A stretch of 12,454 nucleotides of DNA from Candidatus Thorarchaeota archaeon (GTDB taxonomy: Archaea; Asgardarchaeota; Thorarchaeia; Thorarchaeales; Thorarchaeaceae), in assembly GCA_016840965.1 (NCBI GenBank), contig JAEORI010000295.1:1-12454 (forward strand), in the 5' to 3' direction. Made by a program: the position numbers and the translations under genes. Under the pieces are notes generated by a model. It searched no databases, was not told the origin of the DNA, and saw only the letters and a program-made list of their open reading frames with translations. Each line of letters starts with the position of its first letter. Position 1 is the stretch's first letter. Shown here in pieces: positions 7,829 to 12,454 of this stretch.

Positions 7829-8302
7829 TTACACTAAACGGACATTCCAAACGCAAACGTCTGCACCAGTTGCTCTACTCATTTCTTGGAAAACTTTAGC
7901 CTCAACGCCTTTGAACTCGAGTATGGATTCAATGATACCACTAAATATCTCGCAATACCCGAATCCTCGCATTCCTTCAAGATTGACTTCCTGACACCAA
8001 ACGCAATTATCATCAGTTATGCGTACAGACCCTCGAGCTGTCTTCATATCGATATCCTTGGGCTTCTTGTCAAAAAGAACCTTGTAGAGGATTTCTATGA
8101 GTTTTGTAACATCTTCACGTGTTGTAACGTTATCTTTCGTCTTCTCGACAATCTCGGTGTTGAGGTAGATTTGTTGACCAATTTCTTTTCCGAGGTCTCG
8201 AAGGCTCTGATTTGCTTCATCAATACTAGAGGTATTTGATAGAATATTCTCAACATAATGAGAATAGAGGCTAAGTAGTAAAGGATTGTCTATCTTGGGC
8301 AT
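7829..8302 (-). CDS. Small V4R/Bet3-like protein, cassette copy A
   Basis: This 157-residue soluble protein has a helical N-terminal half and a C-terminal V4R-like core with four cysteines, C100, C103, C117 and C150 (C-x2-C-x13-C-x32-C). The same spacing recurs in the paralogue at 10681-11184; by hand I count about 23 identities in the last 61 residues. Core features shared by both include GYC/QYC-x3-SG, then FQE, then G-x2-VC-x-W. V4R domains bind small molecules or metal and share their fold with the Bet3 subunits of eukaryotic TRAPP complexes. ATG 8302 (MPKIDN) is chosen because AGGTG lies 8 bases upstream; a longer frame from the TTG at 8341 would overlap the preceding gene. It follows the Roadblock protein gene by 22 bases, almost surely in one transcript. 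Exact function unknown. Confidence 0.75.
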   Translation of the reverse strand: MPKIDNPLLLSLYSHYVENILSNTSSIDEANQSLRDLGKEIGQQIYLNTEIVEKTKDNVTTREDVTKLIEILYKVLFDKKPKDIDMKTARGSVRITDDNCVWCQEVNLEGMRGFGYCEIFSGIIESILEFKGVEAKVFQEMSRATGADVCVWNVRLV

Positions 8303-8324
8303 AGCATTCACACCTAATTGATAT

Positions 8325-9332
8325 CTAGAGTGTCTTCCCAATCACTTTAAGACCGTGCTTTCTGTATTTTGCGATTGTTTGTACCACTTTTGGTGTTGGG
8401 ATCTTCAATGACTCTGCAATTTGTTCTGTTGTTCGAGAGCCATCACACATGCGGATGATGTTTTGATCTTCGACAGCTACTTTACTCATATCACCCTCGA
8501 AACGAGGACATTTTACATACCGGCCCACTGTACCTATTCTCTCGTCTTGAGTTACGACTTGTTCAGCAGAAACTGCTGGCACTGTGATTATTCCTTTTGA
8601 AGCGCCCCATTTCAGCAGATCAATGACTCGATTATTGGGTTGAAACATTGAGTCTGCTATTTTATCTACACTAATGCATCCATCCACAAGCATGAGAACG
8701 TCAAATCCAAAGTTACGATATAGTTGCTTCATCTCACGGTAAAGTTCAGAATCTAGTGATAGCGCACTTGAGTATTGTGTACCGCGCTCAGGAATTGTTC
8801 CAGGCAGTACATTGAACGATTCTGGAGGTGGTAATTCCGTAGGGATTGGTTCAGGTGTTGATTTAATGAGAGGGGGAGTAGGAATGGTTTCGATAGTTGA
8901 TGGTGTTTCTTTTGGTACTATTGATTCAACAGAGGCGGCTTTAATTGCGATACTCTCTAGTACTTGAAGATTAGATTCAACAGATTCTTCAAACTCCTCA
9001 GGCGGAGGTGGAAGTACTATTCCTTCCAGCAATCGTAGAACATTCTTAGTCTTGGCAATTGCTAAACCAAGTTGAAGCTCTGGCACATATAAGACAGTCA
9101 AAATCCAGTTGTCGTCAACGGGGGATAAAACAACAAGTCCACGGTCAGTATCGATTGTCATGAGACGCAAATCAGATTTGTAAAGGTTAATGCTATCCTT
9201 CACTCGTGGGAACAACTCATCTGGAAACGCAAAACTAACAAATGGTCTACCGACCTTTGTCATCAATGAATACCCCAATACCTGGTCATCGAATCTTAAT
9301 TTAGATAGAGCTCGCTCCAAATCTTTGGACAT
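8325..9332 (-). CDS. Roadblock/LC7-like domain fused to two winged-helix-like domains, cassette copy A
   Basis: In this 335-residue protein, residues 1-107 have the Roadblock/LC7 pattern: a first helix (LERALSKLRF), paired strands around VLGYSLMTKVGRPFVSF, a middle helix, strands LVVLSPVDDNWILTVLYV, and a last helix (AKTKNVLRLLEG). Residues 108-180 are a flexible linker rich in Pro, Glu and Ser. Two compact helical units follow: 193-252 (DSELYREMKQLYRNFGFDVL, then DGCISVDKIADSM) and 275-335 (CPRFEG, then DGSRTTEQIAESLKIP), both winged-helix-like in shape. Roadblock proteins usually pair with small Ras-like GTPases or form scaffolds; none is encoded in the window. ATG 9332 is chosen because GAGGT sits 7 bases upstream and because the paralogue aligns from there; a longer frame to 9449 has no family support. 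Domain calls are by eye. Confidence 0.72.
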   Translation of the reverse strand: MSKDLERALSKLRFDDQVLGYSLMTKVGRPFVSFAFPDELFPRVKDSINLYKSDLRLMTIDTDRGLVVLSPVDDNWILTVLYVPELQLGLAIAKTKNVLRLLEGIVLPPPPEEFEESVESNLQVLESIAIKAASVESIVPKETPSTIETIPTPPLIKSTPEPIPTELPPPESFNVLPGTIPERGTQYSSALSLDSELYREMKQLYRNFGFDVLMLVDGCISVDKIADSMFQPNNRVIDLLKWGASKGIITVPAVSAEQVVTQDERIGTVGRYVKCPRFEGDMSKVAVEDQNIIRMCDGSRTTEQIAESLKIPTPKVVQTIAKYRKHGLKVIGKTL

Positions 9333-9488
9333 ATTCTTTACCTCACCGACTCTGGTCTGACTGATGGTTGCTTGGACGTGGTATTCTCCGAGAGTCGTCT
9401 GAAAAGGATTGTGGTCACAAAGTTCGGTTTTCCAATCACGACTTGTCAAAAACGGTTAAGAGGGGTTCCAACATGTCGAATAAACATA
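9333..9488. other. Divergent intergenic region between the Roadblock gene and the zinc-ribbon membrane gene
   Basis: These 156 bases separate two genes transcribed away from each other and must hold both promoters. I find no convincing TATA box. Minus-strand AAAACCGAA at 9423-9431 recurs next to the TATA box of the membrane gene at 10052-10576. An AGAGGGG Shine-Dalgarno-like site at 9459-9465 points to the ATG at 9473, which is in a different frame from the membrane protein. Confidence 0.4.
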
Positions 9489-10055
9489 ATGAAGAACTTT
9501 ATTGGCGGCTTATCCGGGGTTGTTGTTGGCTCAATAATTATTGTGGTTGGGCGTGGATTAGTACCACCATTGTATCCAGAGCCATTTAACATGGTATGGT
9601 TTCTATTAGTGGGAAATCATGCAATTCAAGCAACTCTGTTTGAACCTATTAAGCCATCGGTTTTAGTATCATACATTCTAACGTGGGTCAGTATCGGACT
9701 AGTAATTGGCATTTTTTCCAAACCCGGATGGAATACTGTTAGGTCCGCAATTTGGGTTGGGTTGATCAGCGCTATCTTTACCTTGATTTCTATACTACTT
9801 CTGGAGCCTGAATTTTGGGTTAGTGCAACTAGGAATTTCGATTTACTGTTTCAGTTTGTGACATCCTTGGTTCTATCTATACTTACATTACCATCTGCAT
9901 TGCCTGTATCAATACTAATTGAGCGATTAAAACAGCAAGCAGAGCCTTCAATTCCGTCGAGGATTGAAACAGTGTGTGAGTGTGGTGCAACATTCAAATC
10001 AAATCCTCTGATATGCTCAGAGTGTGGAAGAACTTTGGGTCGAGAAGATACCTAA
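9489..10055 (+). CDS. Small membrane protein with C-terminal zinc ribbon
   Basis: This 188-residue protein has about four hydrophobic helices (near 5-24, 57-76, 84-105 and 117-145), followed by a cytoplasmic tail holding C163-x-C165-x10-C176-x2-C179, a zinc-ribbon arrangement. Both the tail and the membrane part are unrecognised beyond that. The glycine-rich helix pattern around SIGLVIGIFSKPG and GLISAIFTLIS resembles the minus-strand neighbour (TGGLVAGLMTKEIFPG, SAIIGAFLTWL), so the two may be distant paralogues. It ends by overlapping the neighbour's stop codon by 3 bases. ATG 9489 lacks a clear Shine-Dalgarno site; a strong one serves an ATG at 9473 in another frame, which opens only 38 codons. 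A leaderless message or a sequence error near 9475-9500 could explain this. Function unknown; a metal-dependent membrane adaptor is one idea. Confidence 0.7.
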   Translation: MKNFIGGLSGVVVGSIIIVVGRGLVPPLYPEPFNMVWFLLVGNHAIQATLFEPIKPSVLVSYILTWVSIGLVIGIFSKPGWNTVRSAIWVGLISAIFTLISILLLEPEFWVSATRNFDLLFQFVTSLVLSILTLPSALPVSILIERLKQQAEPSIPSRIETVCECGATFKSNPLICSECGRTLGREDT

Positions 10056-10576
10056 CGATCCCTTGTTATTGCTCCACCTAGGAGTCCACCAATTGCACAT
10101 GCTATTGCTGGGTATATTGTTCCCTCTAGAGATACCTGCATGATTAAGAGAGAACCTTGTTGAAAAATTGAGGCAATATCACCGCCGTGAAGAATCATGA
10201 AGAATAGAAGCCATGTTAAAAATGCACCAATGATAGCAGAGAAAACTGCAGAAAGGATTCCAGGGAATATCTCCTTTGTCATTAACCCTGCGACTAATCC
10301 ACCTGTCCCCCACGCTAACCACATGAGAACAGTTGCACCAGTGGCTCCAATTGGGTAAAGTGAACCCAGACTAGTTGAGCCTAGAAAAGCTGGTGCTGGA
10401 TATAGTATAGTGCAAGTTACCGCAAGTCGTATTTCAAGTTCACCCGTCATAAGAAAGTCTTCTACAATTGTTGATGCAATAAGGTCATTGGGCATAAAGT
10501 TTCCAAACATCAACACTACAAATGTTATTGCAAATGCTGTGATTAATCCCATAAGCGTGCCTAAACCTTGACCCAA
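10052..10576 (-). CDS. Small glycine-rich integral membrane protein
   Basis: This 174-residue hydrophobic protein has about five membrane segments (near 7-27, 50-68, 78-98, 104-129 and 152-171) with many small residues (Gly, Ala, Ser) at helix faces. No catalytic motif is seen and I do not recognise a family. It starts with TTG at 10576, supported by a perfect GGAGG 7 bases upstream; a nearby ATG at 10590 reads another frame and stops after nine codons. The Shine-Dalgarno is half of the palindrome GGAGGTCCTCC (10578-10588). The gene stands alone on the minus strand between the two Roadblock/V4R cassettes and has its own TATA-like promoter. Its stop overlaps that of the convergent zinc-ribbon membrane gene, of which it may be a diverged relative lacking the ribbon. 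Confidence 0.75.
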   Translation of the reverse strand: MGQGLGTLMGLITAFAITFVVLMFGNFMPNDLIASTIVEDFLMTGELEIRLAVTCTILYPAPAFLGSTSLGSLYPIGATGATVLMWLAWGTGGLVAGLMTKEIFPGILSAVFSAIIGAFLTWLLFFMILHGGDIASIFQQGSLLIMQVSLEGTIYPAIACAIGGLLGGAITRDR

Positions 10577-10612
10577 CGGAGGTCCTCCATGAACTTCTTT
10601 CTAACCACTATC

Positions 10613-10634
10613 TTCGGTTATTCGGTTTTATACC
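10613..10634 (-). promoter_or_regulatory. TATA box with adjacent direct repeat, promoter of the membrane protein gene
   Basis: On the minus strand GGTATAAAACC (10624-10634) is a good archaeal TATA box. It is about 50 bases before the TTG start, allowing initiation near 10603 and a leader of about 27 bases containing GGAGG. Immediately downstream, the 8-base units AAACCGAA and TAACCGAA stand in tandem (10613-10628). Their position between TATA and the predicted start site is typical for a repressor site. Inferred from spacing. Confidence 0.5.
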
Positions 10635-10680
10635 TATGCCGGATGAGTAGCTAGACTTCAAAGACTTTTAATATATGGTC

Positions 10681-11184
10681 TTATCGAAGTGAGAGGGTCC
10701 AAGTACAAACCTCATCACCCAATGCCCTGCAGGATTCCTGAAAACTCTCAGCTTGAAATCCTCGAAGTTTCATGACAGCATCAAACACACCACTCACAAT
10801 GACGCAGTACTGCAAGCCAGGCATGTCTGTTATGTGAACCCCAGCGCATATTGGACAGTCTGCATCTGTAAACTTGATACTTCGTTTATCATCACTAATC
10901 CAGATGTCTGTAAATTCTTGTCCAGAATTCACCTTGTACGCAAGTTGTAGAGTGTTTGCGAATTCATGGAACTTGCCGGCATGTTGACGAATTCTGTCAG
11001 CATAGTCCATTAGGAGTGTTTCTCCGACCCGAAAACCAATGTCTTTCATTTTTCGATTTATTTCATCAACACTGACACTAGTACTCATGAGAAGGTTCAT
11101 CAACTCTCTATAGCTAGCTTGAAACAGAACTTTACTCACTTTGTCAGTCATGAAGTTCCAGGCAATTTTTCCTTTTACACCCAT
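10681..11184 (-). CDS. Small V4R/Bet3-like protein, cassette copy B
   Basis: This 167-residue soluble protein is paralogous to the one at 7829-8302, with the same four-cysteine spacing: C110, C113, C127 and C160. The shared core runs from D-x2-C-x2-C through QYC-x3-SG, then FQE and VC-x-W. The N-terminal half is helical (SYRELMNLLMSTSVSVDEINRKMKDIG) and aligns with copy A around the SIDEANQSLRDLG segment. ATG 11184 is preferred over the TTG at 11196 because GGAGGT abuts the TTG directly but stands 11 bases before the ATG. It begins 21 bases after the Roadblock gene stop, reproducing the 22-base gap of the other cassette. V4R folds bind small molecules or metal, or serve as Bet3-like assembly subunits; which applies here is unknown. 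A second free cysteine, C152, is specific to this copy. Confidence 0.75.
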   Translation of the reverse strand: MGVKGKIAWNFMTDKVSKVLFQASYRELMNLLMSTSVSVDEINRKMKDIGFRVGETLLMDYADRIRQHAGKFHEFANTLQLAYKVNSGQEFTDIWISDDKRSIKFTDADCPICAGVHITDMPGLQYCVIVSGVFDAVMKLRGFQAESFQESCRALGDEVCTWTLSLR

Positions 11185-11205
11185 TTGTTTCTTCAACCTC
11201 CAGTA

Positions 11206-12198
11206 TCAGAATCTTGACGCTTTGTCTATGCGAATGAATCTGACGGATTTTCCACGATAGGGGATAATCATCTGCAACGCTTCAAAATAGGGTATACCCA
11301 TTTCCGTAGCTATTTCCTGCAATGTCTTCTTTCCATTGCACCTCTCAAGTATAGCCCGATGCTGCTTCTTTACCTTGTCAATCTTTCCTTCAAATAAAGG
11401 CAACTCTATAATTTCTCTCTGACTTGGTTCCAGTCCTTCAGGGCATTCGACCCATAGAATATTACGTGAAACACACCATTTCACAATCTCAACAATCTTC
11501 TCAACCGGTCTTGCCAAGAGTTCAGCCAATTTATAGACCGACATCTTCTCGTCAGCAATAAGAAGAACATCGATGCCAACATTAGCAAAAAGCCGTTTTA
11601 TTGATAAATTGAGCTCCGAATCCAAGGTTACTGAGTCCTTGTAGTTATCACCTCGGTGCACAATGCATCCATGTTTAACCTCCACCATTTCTTTAGGCGT
11701 TTCAGATAGGGGTACAGTAGCAACAGTTTCCATTGTTGCCTGTTCTTCTGGTTCATGAGGTAAAACATCCTCTGTAATCATATCTGGGGATACATCAGAG
11801 GTTGTGGACTCGGATTCAACCACCGGTTTTTCCTCTATAGGTAAAATCACTTCTTCTGCAGCCATAGAAGCTGGGGGAGGTGGTAGGTTAACCTGAACAA
11901 GAAGATCAACAACAGCTTTTGTTCGTGATAGAGCGCCACCAAGTTGAAAATCAGGTTCGAATAAGACAGCAAGTACCCAGCGAGAATCGACTCTTGCTAG
12001 AATAACAATACCACTCTTGGTCATGATGTTAACGAGTTTCAAGTCGCTTCCATGGATTCTAAGAGTACCTTTGATTTGGGGTAATACTTCATCAGGTAGA
12101 GAAAATGAGAGGAAGGGATGACCATCACTTGTTATTAGAGCATATCCACTAACTGCCTCATCAAACTTGAGTTTTGTTAGGACTCGCTCCAACTCCAA
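11206..12198 (-). CDS. Roadblock/LC7-like domain fused to two winged-helix-like domains, cassette copy B
   Basis: This 330-residue paralogue of the protein at 8325-9332 has the same order: Roadblock-like domain 1-103, a linker opening with LPPPP (105-109) and rich in Glu, Thr and Pro, then two helical winged-helix-like units at about 193-250 and 266-325. In the first unit I count by hand about 22 identities in 57-58 aligned residues; shared landmarks are LDSEL, WVL/WIL in the Roadblock sheet and FEG ahead of the last unit. The TTG at 12198 is the likely start: GGTGA lies 7 bases upstream and homology with copy A begins there. An ATG at 12273 would add 25 Cys-rich residues, overlap the upstream kinase gene by 29 bases, and has its AGGAG directly abutting. 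A TATA-like CTTAAAG lies at 12253-12259. A partner GTPase is not in the window. Confidence 0.72.
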   Translation of the reverse strand: MELERVLTKLKFDEAVSGYALITSDGHPFLSFSLPDEVLPQIKGTLRIHGSDLKLVNIMTKSGIVILARVDSRWVLAVLFEPDFQLGGALSRTKAVVDLLVQVNLPPPPASMAAEEVILPIEEKPVVESESTTSDVSPDMITEDVLPHEPEEQATMETVATVPLSETPKEMVEVKHGCIVHRGDNYKDSVTLDSELNLSIKRLFANVGIDVLLIADEKMSVYKLAELLARPVEKIVEIVKWCVSRNILWVECPEGLEPSQREIIELPLFEGKIDKVKKQHRAILERCNGKKTLQEIATEMGIPYFEALQMIIPYRGKSVRFIRIDKASRF

Positions 12199-12244
12199 AT
12201 AACATTCACCAAGCCTTGCGTTGCAAAGATCACTGATACAGCAG

Positions 12245-12454
12245 TCACTGAACTTTAAGTAACTTTGTACCATCTCCTGATAGTAAGGGATTAGACTTTA
12301 GAAATTCGACTATATCAGGTATTTGGGGATGTGTTGCGGATATTGATGACACATAAAGAGATGCTATAGCATTAGCTAAAGTTAATCGATCCTTTGATGG
12401 GAGTTTGAGAAGAGTCCCGTAAATGTCACCAGCATTCCATGCATCTCCAGCACC
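12245..12454 (-). CDS. PfkB/ribokinase-family carbohydrate kinase, 3' part (cut by the window edge)
   Basis: Reading leftward from the window edge gives 69 residues ending in TGA at 12245-12247. The first residues, G-A-G-D-A-W-N-A-G, are the C-terminal PfkB signature including the catalytic Asp of the GAGD motif. A helix (DIYGTLLKL), then NAIASLYVSSISATHPQIP and a short tail (IVEFLKSNPLL) follow, as in sugar and nucleoside kinases of the ribokinase fold. Active enzymes phosphorylate a sugar or nucleoside hydroxyl with ATP in the cytoplasm; the substrate cannot be read from this end. The motif is intact here, unlike in the other PfkB-like protein of the window at 261-1139. The downstream Roadblock gene begins 46 bases later and may be read through from it. 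Confidence 0.85.
   Translation of the reverse strand, partial: GAGDAWNAGDIYGTLLKLPSKDRLTLANAIASLYVSSISATHPQIPDIVEFLKSNPLLSGDGTKLLKVQ

Noticed and set aside
7886..8239. Open frame of 117 codons on the plus strand inside V4R copy A
   Set aside because: The minus-strand frame has a conserved paralogue; the plus-strand frame has none.
10578..10588. Palindrome GGAGGTCCTCC as an operator or RNA switch
   Set aside because: One arm is simply the Shine-Dalgarno; with a one-base centre it cannot form a hairpin, so the symmetry may be chance.
12199..12273. Cys-rich 25-residue N-terminal extension of Roadblock copy B
   Set aside because: It overlaps the 3' end of the PfkB kinase gene, is absent from copy A, and the TTG at 12198 has a well-spaced GGTGA.
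1..12454. tRNA, rRNA, CRISPR array, insertion sequence or prophage genes
   Set aside because: I looked on both strands and saw no such repeats, transposase motifs or RNA gene signatures.

Overview
The window looks like a piece of an archaeal chromosome. The evidence is a class I lysyl-tRNA synthetase, an archaetidylinositol-phosphate-synthase-type CDP-alcohol phosphatidyltransferase, TATA-like boxes ahead of several genes, and Shine-Dalgarno sites of the GGAGGTGA type that repeatedly favour an internal ATG over the longest reading frame. Roadblock-fold and V4R/Bet3-fold proteins together with a membrane-anchored winged-helix regulator fit an Asgard archaeon (Thorarchaeota-like is my best guess), but the sequence alone does not prove the lineage. 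Base composition is moderate and looks uniform, and I see no insertion sequence, tRNA, rRNA or CRISPR array.

Layout, left to right. A truncated PadR-type regulator runs rightward off the left edge (1-244). Facing it is a long run of minus-strand genes, given here in order of transcription from the right edge: the 3' end of a PfkB-family sugar kinase (12245-12454), a Roadblock/winged-helix protein (11206-12198), a V4R protein (10681-11184), a small membrane protein (10052-10576), a second Roadblock/winged-helix protein (8325-9332), a second V4R protein (7829-8302), a third and more canonical V4R protein (7206-7760), a membrane-anchored regulator with two winged helices (6318-7133), an ABC ATPase and its FtsX-type permease (5501-6253 and 3655-5508), lysyl-tRNA synthetase (1935-3605), the phosphatidyltransferase (1132-1860) and a degenerate PfkB-like protein (261-1139). 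The only other plus-strand gene is a membrane protein with a zinc ribbon (9489-10055). It converges on the minus-strand membrane protein and their stop codons overlap.

How the genes may work together. The most striking structure is the right half. A two-gene cassette (Roadblock domain, proline-rich linker and two winged-helix-like domains, followed 21-22 bases later by a four-cysteine V4R protein) is present twice in the same orientation, and a convergent pair of related small membrane proteins lies between the copies. Roadblock folds commonly serve small GTPases, and V4R folds bind small molecules or metal, or build TRAPP-like assemblies. I infer a duplicated sensory or scaffold module, possibly membrane-linked, with no function I can name. 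The middle is a regulator-ATPase-permease unit resembling MacB/Lol-type exporters. The left part holds lysyl-tRNA synthesis and polar-lipid headgroup attachment. There a PfkB-like protein that has lost the catalytic aspartate overlaps the lipid synthase gene, which suggests a non-kinase or regulatory role linked to inositol-phosphate lipid synthesis.
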